NCBI GenBank assembly: GCA_021820485.1 | Contig: JAKADO010000029.1 | Coordinates: 1-33,964 of the forward strand | DNA: 33,964 bases | Direction of reading: 5' to 3' | DNA from: Bacillota bacterium | GTDB taxonomy: Bacteria; Bacillota; Sulfobacillia; Sulfobacillales; Sulfobacillaceae | Shown here: positions 6,375 to 14,640 of the stretch, one piece after another | How the letters are laid out: every line of letters begins with the position of its first letter | Position numbering within the stretch: position 1 is the first letter of the stretch | The notes under the pieces: generated by a model | Told to the model about the DNA's origin: nothing | Database searches by the model: none | The model's input: the letters and a program-made list of their open reading frames with translations, nothing else | Made by a program: the position numbers and the translations under genes

Positions 6375-6914
6375 ATGGGAGCATACATGGATGGCCTGAG
6401 ACTGGCTGGCTTGGGCCTCGTTGTGTGCGGAGGCATCTCCTATGGCTTGATTGTGTTGGGACTCGCTCCAGTTTTCGCCACCGTGGCGTGCTTGGGAATA
6501 TTTTTCGTGTGGGCAGTCAGCGCGCTGCACATATCGACAATTCCGGGCCACCGATTGGCTGTGGGACTGGGTACAGCGTATTATCCCCCGGCATTCAACA
6601 GCACCATCCGCCACCTCGTGCGGACTGGCACTCGCGAAGAGTTGCGCGCGGCTGGACAACCTGTGGCTACGGCGTCTCGACTAGTTGAGCAGACCACACG
6701 TCGAAATATCCCGTTCAGCGCCGTCGTGGCCGGGATTATCTTGATCGACGGCCGATGGGTTCTTGCGCACAAAGTCGCCGCGGGAACGAGTTGGGCGCTG
6801 GCGATTATGGCACTCGGTCTCGTGGATCAGTTGTTGATGCAATTATGGTTCGTGTGGCGCTGCCGCTACGTCCAGAGCGTCTGCGGCCATTCTTCCATGC
6901 CGCCCCACATGTAG
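6375..6914 (+). CDS. Small integral membrane protein of unknown function
   Basis: The 179-aa product begins at ATG 6375, with AGGAGG at 6363-6368 spaced 6 nt upstream. An earlier in-frame ATG at 6330 lacks a binding site. Two adjacent hydrophobic segments (about residues 9-28 and 30-50) form a hairpin. A polar region of about 60 residues with several Arg follows, then two more hydrophobic stretches (about 110-125 and 135-160) and a short polar tail. That gives roughly four membrane passes. No known domain is recognised. The gene stands alone after a pseudogene region. Confidence 0.65.
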   Translation: MGAYMDGLRLAGLGLVVCGGISYGLIVLGLAPVFATVACLGIFFVWAVSALHISTIPGHRLAVGLGTAYYPPAFNSTIRHLVRTGTREELRAAGQPVATASRLVEQTTRRNIPFSAVVAGIILIDGRWVLAHKVAAGTSWALAIMALGLVDQLLMQLWFVWRCRYVQSVCGHSSMPPHM

Positions 6915-7063
6915 AGAATCTTCTTAGACCCACGCAATGCAGAGTTAATCGTCTTGTCGCTATCGGCCATGCCTCGTATGCCGAGCGAACGTCGGGCATC
7001 CTCATAATTCCGCATCAGACTGTGCAGCAATTGGGGCAGGAAAAATTCCCGCCGCGTCATCAA
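6866..7063 (-). CDS. Doubtful 65-aa reverse ORF
   Basis: The frame encodes a basic, non-membrane peptide starting MTRREFFLPQLLHSL. It overlaps the end of the convergent membrane-protein gene by 49 nt and lacks a clear ribosome binding site. The amino-acid composition is protein-like, so a gene remnant is possible. No family is recognised. Confidence 0.2.
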   Translation of the reverse strand: MMTRREFFLPQLLHSLMRNYEDARRSLGIRGMADSDKTINSALRGSKKILYMWGGMEEWPQTLWT

Positions 7064-7388
7064 TCAGCGGACCCCCCGGGGGCAAGAGTCCACGAGGACG
7101 ATCCCGGGAGACTCGAAGGTTAGCGCCTATGACTCATTGGGGCATAAGCTTGCCATGAGAGGATGGCAGCCGTGGCTCCAAGCGTTTGATTTGACTTATC
7201 ATCCGTTGACTATTCTGACCTATGGGGCCGTCGATGCGTCCACATCTGCGTTCCTCCTGAGCAGTCCTTCGTTCAGGGTTTCGTTTCCCCTGACTCCCGC
7301 ACCGAATCGCTACGCGTAACCCTCTTGCACGAACAGAAGGTCCACCGGTCCCGGCGTCCTGATAATATGCGTCAGGGCGCGAGCGCAG
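6915..7388. other. Gene-poor stretch
   Basis: Apart from the doubtful reverse ORF at 6866-7063, no convincing gene is visible on either strand. The frames present have poor composition and no ribosome binding sites. A GC-rich inverted segment (GGACCCCCCGGGGG, about 7069-7082) is the only structure noted. Confidence 0.4.
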
Positions 7389-7416
7389 AAAAGAGGCCAC
7401 TCACTCGGGAGTGGCC
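7389..7416 (-). terminator. Rho-independent terminator of the secreted peptide gene
   Basis: On the minus strand GGCCACTC (7416-7409) pairs perfectly with GAGTGGCC (7402-7395) over a 6-nt loop, followed by TCTTTTC. It lies 28 nt past the stop of the 46-aa peptide gene and supports that gene as a real, separately transcribed unit. Confidence 0.65.
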
Positions 7417-7444
7417 ATGATTGTCTGTACAGAGGAAATTGATC

Positions 7445-7585
7445 TTAGGTCGCGTATGGCATGGTGGGAGAAGAAGCAGGCTGCGCAACGGCCATCGATG
7501 CGGAATGGATAGGTGCCGGCCCGTGACCCGAGGCGACGAACCCAATCAGCAGACTTGCGGCAGTCAACCAGAGGCGTAATTTCAC
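7445..7585 (-). CDS. 46-aa secreted peptide, Phr-like signalling peptide precursor
   Basis: A GTG at 7585 follows AAAGGAGG at ideal spacing. The product starts VKLRLWLTAASLLIGFVASG, a basic N-terminus plus hydrophobic core typical of a Sec signal peptide. A likely signal-peptidase site is AVA/Q at residues 32-35, leaving a 12-residue tail ending SSPTMPYAT. Length, architecture and a short C-terminal peptide ending in Thr recall Phr pro-peptides of Rap-Phr systems, where the exported tail is trimmed to 5-6 residues and re-imported. It has its own terminator and is divergent from a TPR-repeat protein, a candidate receptor. The signalling role is inference. A small secreted protein of other function is the alternative. 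Confidence 0.6.
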   Translation of the reverse strand: MKLRLWLTAASLLIGFVASGHGPAPIHSASMAVAQPASSPTMPYAT

Positions 7586-7649
7586 CGAAAGCGCCTCCTT
7601 TCCATCTGTTGGTGGATCCAAAATGCCAAATTGTGTCGGTGAGGGGAAT

Positions 7650-7697
7650 TTCGAATCGAAAAATATGAGGAAATTTCGTTCGACGGTGCGGTTCGAC
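7650..7697. promoter_or_regulatory. Cluster of TTCGA boxes in the divergent spacer
   Basis: TTCGAATCGAA (7650-7660) is an 11-bp palindrome. GTTCGAC occurs at 7678-7684 and 7691-7697, a direct repeat with 13-bp period. The boxes lie midway between the peptide and TPR-protein genes and may be operators controlling both. No clear -35/-10 pair could be fixed on either strand. Confidence 0.4.
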
Positions 7698-7788
7698 AAT
7701 TTTTTCCTCCCGAGAAGGACTAGCATGGTCATGGTTAACGTTTCAAGGACCCTTGCATCGAACGACTTTGCCCGGGAGGCGGCAGCGC

Positions 7789-8817
7789 GTGTGGAAGTGG
7801 CTGGATGGGGATCGGCAGCATCGATGGGGGGTTCAATACCGGGCAAGGTCGCCGCAAAAAATAACCTTCCGTAGCCAAGTTCGGATGGCCATGGCGTCGC
7901 AGTCCCGCGGAAACGCCGCCCGTGCCTATCGACTGGCGGTGGCTGTGTCGCGGCGGGCTATCCGCACGGGCAATCAATGCCAAGCCCTACGCGCAGAACA
8001 ATTGATTTCGACCGTGCTCGCTTTCCTCAAGGACATGTCCCTCTCCCCTATCGATTCCTATGTGCGGGCCGCCCGCCTGGCCGTGGATCGCGAAGACTGG
8101 AGGGAGGCTTTGGCGTGCAATGAAGCGATTTTGGCACTGCGTCCCGAAGACCCAGACATTCGTGGGCGAGCTTTGCGCAACCGAGCTACCGTCCTCACCA
8201 TCTTGGGACGGTTCAAAGATGCGTTGGCCGCATACGATGCCCTCATGCGCGATCGCCCCGTGTGGGATGGGATGGCTCCCGGTTATCAAGTGGGTTTTCA
8301 ATTGAGCCGTGCCGGCGCCGCCTGGCACCTCGGCCCCGTGTGCATCGGGGAGCTCGCGCATGCGCCGCATCACATTGGCCATGGCCCGTCGACCTGGCAA
8401 GCGTATTGGTGGTTGATGGGGCATGTGGCTTGGCGCGACCATCCCGACCGGTTGGAGGCGGTGCGCCTCAGCAGTTTGCGAACCTTCGGGCTGGACTGGA
8501 ATCCGCAAGTGGACCGCCCGCTGTGGGGACTGGATTTGCTGGCCAGCAAGCGCAGCGAAACGCAGAACATGATGAAGATGCGGCTGAGAGCGGCTTTGGC
8601 CGATCCGTTGACGCTCCAGTTTGCGGGCCGCAGCGGTTGGCTGAGCCTCTGCAGCGACTGGCTTTGGTTCCACGTGGCCAACCGCCGCGCGGAAGCCGGA
8701 CAGTTAATCGCCGAACACGTGACCTGGTGTGAGGAACATGGATATGATGGCTGGGCCTCATATTGGCGCGACGAAGGCATGAAAGCAAACTCCGCAACAA
8801 TCCATGCATCTATATAG
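7789..8817 (+). CDS. TPR-repeat protein, candidate peptide receptor (Rap-like)
   Basis: From GTG 7789 (GGGAGG at 7774-7779) the product is 342 aa. A TTG at 7753 would extend it by 12 residues. The protein looks all-helical. Clear TPR-like pairs are DREDWREALACNEAILALRP (about 100-119) and NRATVLTILGRFKDALAAYD (about 131-150), and further helical repeats with WLMGHVAWRDHPDRLEAV follow. No helix-turn-helix is visible at the N-terminus, so it resembles Rap-type effectors more than DNA-binding PlcR/Rgg types. It is transcribed divergently from the 46-aa exported peptide and followed by a strong terminator. TPR identity is fair. The receptor role is inferred. Confidence 0.65.
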   Translation: MWKWLDGDRQHRWGVQYRARSPQKITFRSQVRMAMASQSRGNAARAYRLAVAVSRRAIRTGNQCQALRAEQLISTVLAFLKDMSLSPIDSYVRAARLAVDREDWREALACNEAILALRPEDPDIRGRALRNRATVLTILGRFKDALAAYDALMRDRPVWDGMAPGYQVGFQLSRAGAAWHLGPVCIGELAHAPHHIGHGPSTWQAYWWLMGHVAWRDHPDRLEAVRLSSLRTFGLDWNPQVDRPLWGLDLLASKRSETQNMMKMRLRAALADPLTLQFAGRSGWLSLCSDWLWFHVANRRAEAGQLIAEHVTWCEEHGYDGWASYWRDEGMKANSATIHASI

Positions 8818-8831
8818 AATGGAATGCTCGG

Positions 8832-8858
8832 GGAGCGGCGTGGAACCGCTCCTTTTTT
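8832..8858 (+). terminator. Rho-independent terminator after the TPR gene
   Basis: GGAGCGG (8832-8838) pairs with CCGCTCC (8846-8852), followed directly by six T residues (8853-8858). It lies 14 nt after the stop. The next 213 nt up to dmpA hold no gene and no confident promoter. Confidence 0.85.
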
Positions 8859-9071
8859 GATGCTCGGAACGCTTCTCCCAAGGGCCGCTTTACACACGCC
8901 TTCCAGTCTCTTTCACCGGTGCTTTTCCCCTAACAGCGAAGAACCGGCGATCCCATGACACATTGAACGAATAACATGGAAAAAATTGGACAATCCGTTT
9001 AAAGGCGTAGGCTGAATAATGGCGAATGATTCAATATTCCATCAATCTATGGTGAAAGGAGGGCGCTATCG

Positions 9072-10163
9072 ATGCGTTTCCGTGATTATCATCTGACTGT
9101 AGGGTACCTTCCTACGGGTCCTCAGAATGCCATTACCGACGTGCCAGGGGTGCGTGTGGGGCAAAGCAATTATATCAAGGAGAGTCCCGTGCACCGCACC
9201 GGGGTCACCGCCATCTGGCCGCATGCCGGGAATTCCTTCCGGGAGCGGGTTTATGCCGGCACCTGGGTTCTGAACGGTTACGGCATTATGACCGGGCGCG
9301 CCGTCATTGAGGAATGGGGACTCCTGGGTTCACCCATTGTTCTGTGCAACACCCGCAGTATCGGCGCGGGATTTGAAGCGACTGTCCGCTACATGGAGAA
9401 GCAAGATGACCTTGTCGGGGATGTGGATGTTCTCATGCCGGTTGTCGCGGAATGCGACGACGGATTTCTCAACGACAATCGGGCGGGCGCCACGCCAGAA
9501 GCGGTATTTCATGAGGCGTTGGATTGCGCCTCGTCAAATAGCCCGCTCGAAGGGGCGGTGGGCGCGGGAAGTGGAACGCAGTTGTTCGGATTCAAAGGCG
9601 GCATCGGCACATCGTCACGCATTGTGAATTTGGGTGGCCGCTCGTACACGGTCGGCGTGCTGGTGAATACCAACTTCGGCTTTCGACATCAGCTGTTGAT
9701 TCAGGGGGAGTCGGCCTCCTCATGGCTTTCTCACGACGAGCCGGCGTATCGCAAGGAGGGCTCCTGCATAGGCGTGGTCGCGACCGACGCACCGCTCCTT
9801 CCAACGCAGTTGAAGCGGCTGGCGAAGCGTGTGGGCCTCGGCTTGGTTCGGACGGGGTCAGTGGGCAATGACGGATCCGGCGAACTCTTCATCGCTTTTT
9901 CGACCGCGGCTCGAATTCCCCGTGAGAGCAAGACTCCGCACGCGGTAGAGCATATTGTCGACGGCCAGTTTTGGACGTTGGGCTCTCCGATTGATCATCT
10001 CTTTGACGCGGTTGTGGAAGCGAGTCATGAGGCGGTGATGAATGCCCTGGTCGGGGCCCGCACCGTGACAGGAAGAGACGGTCATCAGCTCGAGGCGTTC
10101 CCGATGGAGAAATACCTAAGACATCGTCAATCTGGAAGGGAGGAATACCATGGAACCCAATGA
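9072..10163 (+). CDS. dmpA: P1 family peptidase, DmpA-type L-aminopeptidase/D-esterase
   Basis: This 363-aa protein belongs to the DmpA/BapA N-terminal-nucleophile family. The typical opening NAITDVPGVRVGQ is present at about residues 18-30. The self-cleavage site is the Gly230-Ser231 bond in EGSCIGVVATDAPL, where the freed Ser becomes the catalytic nucleophile. Family members release N-terminal L-residues from peptides, hydrolyse D-amino-acid esters or amides, or cleave beta-peptides, and they are usually cytosolic. AAAGGAGG precedes the ATG. The stop overlaps the permease gene by 14 nt. It opens an operon with a permease, an amidase and a D-aminopeptidase, consistent with use of unusual peptides or amides. 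Confidence 0.88.
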   Translation: MRFRDYHLTVGYLPTGPQNAITDVPGVRVGQSNYIKESPVHRTGVTAIWPHAGNSFRERVYAGTWVLNGYGIMTGRAVIEEWGLLGSPIVLCNTRSIGAGFEATVRYMEKQDDLVGDVDVLMPVVAECDDGFLNDNRAGATPEAVFHEALDCASSNSPLEGAVGAGSGTQLFGFKGGIGTSSRIVNLGGRSYTVGVLVNTNFGFRHQLLIQGESASSWLSHDEPAYRKEGSCIGVVATDAPLLPTQLKRLAKRVGLGLVRTGSVGNDGSGELFIAFSTAARIPRESKTPHAVEHIVDGQFWTLGSPIDHLFDAVVEASHEAVMNALVGARTVTGRDGHQLEAFPMEKYLRHRQSGREEYHGTQ

Positions 10164-11564
10164 CATTCGCTCGGAGGAGCTTCTGGCCAAGGAAGGCTAC
10201 CGCCAGGAGTTGGCGCGCGGGCTGACCGTACTCCAAACGGTCGGATTGTCTCTGTCTGACATCACGCCGGCCGCTTCTTTCTTCGTTATTGCCGCGCAGG
10301 TCTTTCCGGCGGCTGGGACAGGAGCGGGATGGACGTTTCTGATTGCCGGGTTGGTGGCTATCAGCGTGGCATTCTGCATGGCGGAACTCGGTGCGCGGTA
10401 CCCCATTGCCGGCGGTCTTTACTCCATTGTCACGCGGGTGTTGGGACGTCCGCTCGGATTTATCGCCATGATTGACTATGTGGTGCAGGCCATCTTCCTC
10501 CCGGCTGCCATTGCGCTGGGCATCGGTGGATATATCCAAACCTTGATTCCCGGCGTGAACGCCAATATCTGGGCAACCATCCTGCTTCTCATCGTGACCA
10601 TCCTGGCGGTGCTTCGCGTGAAGACCAATGCCAACATCACCGGCATCTTCCTCAGCATCGAGTTGGCCGTGATGCTGATGGTCACAGTCATTGGGTTCAT
10701 TCACCCGTTGACGTCGATAGGCCAGTTGATGCATCCGGTGACTTACAAGGGCGTTTCAGCATCGCCGGTCAAGTCATCGGTTATTCTGGCCGCCATTGCC
10801 GTGGCGCTGTTTTCGTACAACGGATATGACAGCGCCATCAACTTCAGTGAAGAAACGGACGGATCCGCCCGCAACGTGGGACGCTCACTGATGAATGCCG
10901 CCACCATGGGCGTGGCCTTTCAAGTTATCCCGGCCTTCGCTGTGCTGTTTGCGGTGGGCACGCTGCATGCCTTCTATACGTCCAGTCTTCCGATTGCCTA
11001 CTATGTCAACCAAGCTGTCGGGCCGACATGGACCACGGTCGTCATCCTGGGGGTGGTGCTGGCGGTGATCAACGCCACGCTCGCGATTGTGCTGCAGTTC
11101 TCACGCGTCATCTACTCGACCGCCCGAGACCAATCATGGCCAAGCCCCATCAACCGAGCGCTGATGCAGATCATCCCCGCTTCCGGACGCCCTGGGTTGC
11201 GGTGTTGGTGGTCGGACTCCTTGGCGTGGTGCTGACCTTCTTTGGGTCCGTCGTGTCGACAATTACCTTTACTTCGGTGATGATTATTATTCTATACGCC
11301 CTCATCGCTATTTCCGCTATTGTGCATCGTGTGGGACGGTGGCGGGGAGATGCACTGCCGTTTCGGATGTGGCTCTGGCCACTGCCCCCGGTTGTTGCAC
11401 TGGCGGGTGTCATTTTGGCCCTGAGCCAGCAAACCACGCATGATCTCATCACCTGTGCCGTGATTTTTGCAGCCGGGATGCTCTATTACGTCATCTGGGG
11501 CAGGCGCACGTCCGGACTCTGGAAGGCTCAATCCCGAGGACGAACTTCCGCCATCAATGAATAA
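10150..11564 (+). pseudogene. APC-family amino acid permease with an apparent 1-nt deletion
   Basis: The N-terminal 340 residues read as an APC-superfamily permease: TM1 with the conserved GLSLSDITPAASFF, about nine membrane helices, and the family loop GYDSAINFSEET after TM6. At 11175-11178 (CCCC) the frame is lost. One extra C would join it to the downstream frame, giving PRFRTPWVAVLVV and three further helices to a stop at 11562-11564, a normal 471-aa length. The break may be a sequencing error in a C-run, phase variation or a recent mutation. It is coupled to dmpA by overlap and probably imports the substrate of the operon enzymes. Confidence 0.78.
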
Positions 11565-11581
11565 AGGGAGGACTGACTAAC

Positions 11582-12502
11582 ATGAGCATTCGTGAGATAC
11601 GCCAATCCGGTTCCCATCCCTATGTCTTCGGCCGGTACCATGAGCCGGTGGCCCGCGTTGCCCCCGGGGAGACGGTCGCCATTTACACGGAGGATGCTTT
11701 CGAGGGCCGCATTACCGGACCCGACACTCTGCCGAGCCAGGTGCTCGGCAAATACCTCAACCCGCAGACGGGCCCCATCTATGTCGAGGGAGCCGAACCG
11801 GGGGACACGTTGGTGGTGGACATTATCGACGTAGAGCCTACTCGGGACTGGGCGGTCAGCTGTTTAGTGCCCTATTTCGGGGGGCTGACCTCCACCACCA
11901 TGACGCGCACACTCCAGGATCCCCTGCCGGAACTGGTCTGGATATATCGACGCCAGCCAGACGGAACCTGGCGGTATGGTGACCGATTTGCTGTCGAGCC
12001 CCGCCCGTTTATGGGCACGATTGGCACGGCCCCGGATTTGGAAGCGCTGTCGGCCCTGACCCCCCACATGCACGGCGGCAACATGGACTGCCCCGAGGTC
12101 ACCAAGGGCAATGCCGTACATCTCCCGGTCAACGTGCCGGGGGCGTATTTCTCGACGGGAGACTGCCACGTCGCCCAAGGGGAAGGGGAAGCATGCGGAG
12201 TGGCTTTGGAGATTAGCGGAAAGGTCACCGTACGGTTCGACCTGATTAAAAATCACCCCATTCAATGGCCGCGCATTGTGTCTCCCACGGAAATCATGAC
12301 CGTAGGAAGCGCGCGGCCATTAGAGGATGCCGGGCGCATTGCGCTGGGAGAAATGGTCGATTGGCTTCAGGCCGAGCATGGCTACGACAAGTGGGATGCC
12401 TATCAGGTGGTAAGCCAGACTGCCAAACTATCCATCGCCAATCTGGTCGACACCTACTATACCGTGGTGGCCAAGATTGATCGGCGTTACACGAAGGCGT
12501 GA
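11582..12502 (+). CDS. Acetamidase/formamidase family amidohydrolase
   Basis: The 306-aa protein matches the FmdA/AmdA family across its length. Recognisable blocks are VEGAEPGDTLVVDI (about 64-77), PHMHGGNMDCPEV (about 161-173) and STGDCHVAQGEGEACGVALE (about 195-214), which contain the likely metal-binding and catalytic His, Asp and Glu residues. Family enzymes hydrolyse formamide, acetamide or related small amides to ammonia and the acid. AAAGGGAGG precedes the ATG, 17 nt after the permease. In this operon it may act on amides released from modified or D-amino-acid compounds. The substrate is not predictable from sequence. Confidence 0.88.
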   Translation: MSIREIRQSGSHPYVFGRYHEPVARVAPGETVAIYTEDAFEGRITGPDTLPSQVLGKYLNPQTGPIYVEGAEPGDTLVVDIIDVEPTRDWAVSCLVPYFGGLTSTTMTRTLQDPLPELVWIYRRQPDGTWRYGDRFAVEPRPFMGTIGTAPDLEALSALTPHMHGGNMDCPEVTKGNAVHLPVNVPGAYFSTGDCHVAQGEGEACGVALEISGKVTVRFDLIKNHPIQWPRIVSPTEIMTVGSARPLEDAGRIALGEMVDWLQAEHGYDKWDAYQVVSQTAKLSIANLVDTYYTVVAKIDRRYTKA

Positions 12503-12521
12503 TGCAAGGAGGGGATGGACC

Positions 12522-13352
12522 GTGCGGATCTACATTTCGGCAGATGGGGAAGGCATTACGGGATTGGTCAACAGTCAGGAGATGTATCCCGGCGAGCCGG
12601 AGTATGCATTTGGCCGAAGGATGATGACCGCGGATGTCAATGCCGCTGTTGAAGGGGCTTTTCGGGGTGGGGCGACGGACGTGGTGGTCAATGACGCCCA
12701 TTGGACGATGCGCAATATCTTGCTGGATCAACTCGATCCCCGCGCGGATTTGATTCGCGGGTTTAATAAGCCGATGGCGATGATGGAGCAGGTCCAAGCG
12801 GCGGATGGGGTCCTCTTCATCGGATTTCACGCCCGCGTCGGTGACTCGGATAGTGTGGCTAATGAAACCATCTTGGGAAAAGAAATGATTGGCGTGCGCA
12901 TGAACGGCCGTCCGGTTGGCGAAGGAGAAATCAACGCTGCAATTGCGGGACACTTCGGTGTTCCGGTCCTGATGGCATCGGGCGACAACCTCTTGGAACA
13001 GGAACTCAAGGAGACATTGCCGGACCTGGAGTACGCGGTGACCAAATTTGCCATCGATCGCTGGACAGCGCGGTGCCTTTCCCCCGAGAAAAGTCATGAC
13101 GCCATTCGTCAGGCCGCTGAGCGGGCGGTCCGCAACCACCGGGCCGCACCCTATCGCGTCTCCGGACCAGTGACGTTTGAAGTGGAGTTCGTCTCTACGG
13201 CATCGGCTGGTCTTGCGTCATTGATTCCCGGAGTGGAGCGGATCCGACCCCGCTGCGTGTCGTTTGTCGGAGGGGACATTTTGGAGGCGTGGCGAGGGCT
13301 CTTCAGCATGATCCTCCTGGGGAGCACGGCAGCTGACGCAATCTACGGATAG
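12522..13352 (+). CDS. dppA: M55 family D-aminopeptidase DppA
   Basis: The 276-aa product matches the zinc D-aminopeptidase DppA. Metal ligands align with the Bacillus subtilis enzyme: D8 and E10 (SADGEG), H60 (NDAHWTMRN), H103 (GFHARVG) and E134 (RPVGEGE). These decameric enzymes remove N-terminal D-residues, classically from D-Ala-D-Ala and D-Ala-Gly-Gly, giving access to D-amino acids from peptidoglycan peptides. The GTG start follows AAGGAGGGG. It is the last gene of the dmpA-permease-amidase operon and is followed by a bidirectional terminator. The combination suggests scavenging of cell-wall or D-peptide material. Confidence 0.9.
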   Translation: MRIYISADGEGITGLVNSQEMYPGEPEYAFGRRMMTADVNAAVEGAFRGGATDVVVNDAHWTMRNILLDQLDPRADLIRGFNKPMAMMEQVQAADGVLFIGFHARVGDSDSVANETILGKEMIGVRMNGRPVGEGEINAAIAGHFGVPVLMASGDNLLEQELKETLPDLEYAVTKFAIDRWTARCLSPEKSHDAIRQAAERAVRNHRAAPYRVSGPVTFEVEFVSTASAGLASLIPGVERIRPRCVSFVGGDILEAWRGLFSMILLGSTAADAIYG

Positions 13353-13377
13353 GGAGCCAGGTGGCGGAGAGGCGCAC

Positions 13378-13412
13378 AAAAAAGGGGATCGGACATGTGC
13401 CCGACCCCCTTT
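13378..13412. terminator. Bidirectional terminator between convergent operons
   Basis: GGGGATCGG (13384-13392) pairs, with one mismatch, with CCGACCCC (13401-13408). A run of A (13378-13383) on one side and CTTT on the other give T-tracts in both directions. It separates dppA from the convergent ABC exporter operon. Confidence 0.7.
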
Positions 13413-13425
13413 CGCTATGCACCCG

Positions 13426-14640
13426 CTATTCCGTGCGCAGGGCTTCGGCCGGCATGAGCCGTGCCGCCCGCATCGCTGGAAGCACGCCAAACACGGCCCC
13501 CACGCCGATGGAGAAGAGCACGGCGGTCAGTACCGATCCCACCGTTAGATTGGCGGGAATGCCCACGGCCTTGCCAACGAAGTGGGTGGCGAGGCCGGAA
13601 AGTATGGTGCCGACGAATCCGCCAATGAGGGCCAACAAAACCGACTCCGTAAGAAACTGCACCAGGATGTCGCCATCGCGCGCACCGAGAGCCTTGCGGA
13701 TGCCGATTTCGCGAAACCGCTCACTGACGGTCACCAGCATGATATTCATGATGCCGATGCCGCCCACCAGAAGTGAAATGCCGGCAATCCCCGCGAGAAA
13801 TTCGGTGATCACTTTCGTGGTGTTGGTGACGGTGCTCAAGATTTCCTGCGACGTGATGATCTTGAAGTTGTGGCTTGGATGCCGGTGGAGCAGGATGTTG
13901 CGCGCTGCGGTGACTGCCGACGGTACATTCTGCGGGCTCGATGCGGCCAGAATAATCTCCGACACGGTGGTTTGCCCCGAGACGGACAGGGCGGCGTTGA
14001 GGGGCAAATACGCGGTGTTGTTGGGATCCGAACCCGGTGCGCCTTGTGCCGATTTCAACACGCCTGTCACCGTAAAGTCCTTGGTGCCGACTACAACGGT
14101 TTGGTTCAGGGCACTTTTATGTGGAAACAGCTCGTGGGCTACATGGTATCCGAGGACAACGCCGGTTCCTTTCAGCGTGCCGGATTGGATCTTCAGGTTC
14201 TGCATGCCAAAAAATGGGGATGATACGCCCATAATGCTGGCACCAATGGGGCTCTTATGGGGTTGGCTTAAGAGGCTCGGCACGGTAATAACGCCTGCTG
14301 CGGATTGCAGTACGGACTTGTGGCTGTTGTTCAGTGCGTTCACGTCGCCCGCAGTCAAGGTGCTCGGGATGCTGGAAAAGGATGGACCGGCGCCGCCGTG
14401 GCGCCCGCCGCCAAATCCGCCCTTGCCACCTTTGGCATTGGTGTGCGGCAGTGCCGGCACCACAGTGATGAGATTGGCGCCAATTCCAGCAAACTTTTGG
14501 TTGACGTATTTTTGCACGCCTCCACCCAATGATGTGAGTGTGACGACGGCAAATACGCCAATAATTATGCCCAAGGCGGTCAAAAAGCTGCGGGTGCGGT
14601 GATGCCAAATCGAGTCCCAAGCAATGGCGAATGTGTTCAT
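13426..14640 (-). CDS. MacB/FtsX-family ABC transporter permease
   Basis: The 404-aa protein has the four-helix MacB layout. One N-terminal TM (about 20-40, LTALGIIIGVFAVVTL) is followed by a large extracytoplasmic MacB_PCD domain (about 45-275), then the FtsX domain with three TMs (about 285-400) and the conserved FREIGIRKALGARDGDI loop. A Gly-rich low-complexity insert (KGGKGGFGGG, about 70-85) lies early in the periplasmic-type domain, as in many Gram-positive homologues. GGAGG precedes the ATG, which overlaps the ATPase stop by 4 nt. Such pairs export peptides, antibiotics or lipids. MarR control suggests a drug or stress response. Confidence 0.88.
   Translation of the reverse strand: MNTFAIAWDSIWHHRTRSFLTALGIIIGVFAVVTLTSLGGGVQKYVNQKFAGIGANLITVVPALPHTNAKGGKGGFGGGRHGGAGPSFSSIPSTLTAGDVNALNNSHKSVLQSAAGVITVPSLLSQPHKSPIGASIMGVSSPFFGMQNLKIQSGTLKGTGVVLGYHVAHELFPHKSALNQTVVVGTKDFTVTGVLKSAQGAPGSDPNNTAYLPLNAALSVSGQTTVSEIILAASSPQNVPSAVTAARNILLHRHPSHNFKIITSQEILSTVTNTTKVITEFLAGIAGISLLVGGIGIMNIMLVTVSERFREIGIRKALGARDGDILVQFLTESVLLALIGGFVGTILSGLATHFVGKAVGIPANLTVGSVLTAVLFSIGVGAVFGVLPAMRAARLMPAEALRTE

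Noticed and set aside
7134-7400. Reverse 88-aa frame in the gene-poor region
   Set aside because: It is Arg/Gly-rich, has no ribosome binding site or family resemblance, and overlaps the peptide-gene terminator.
7623-7874. Forward 83-aa frame in the spacer before the TPR gene
   Set aside because: It has no ribosome binding site, crosses the TTCGA boxes and overlaps the TPR gene in another frame. It was considered as a missing HTH domain for the receptor but does not look like one.
9889-10734. Reverse frame of 281 codons opposite dmpA and the permease
   Set aside because: It is a low-complexity His/Gln/Asp/Arg-rich shadow of the real genes.
13361-14602. Long forward frame (413 codons) opposite the MacB-like permease
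   Set aside because: It is fully antisense to a gene with clear FtsX/MacB homology, is Arg/Pro/Thr-rich and has no ribosome binding site.
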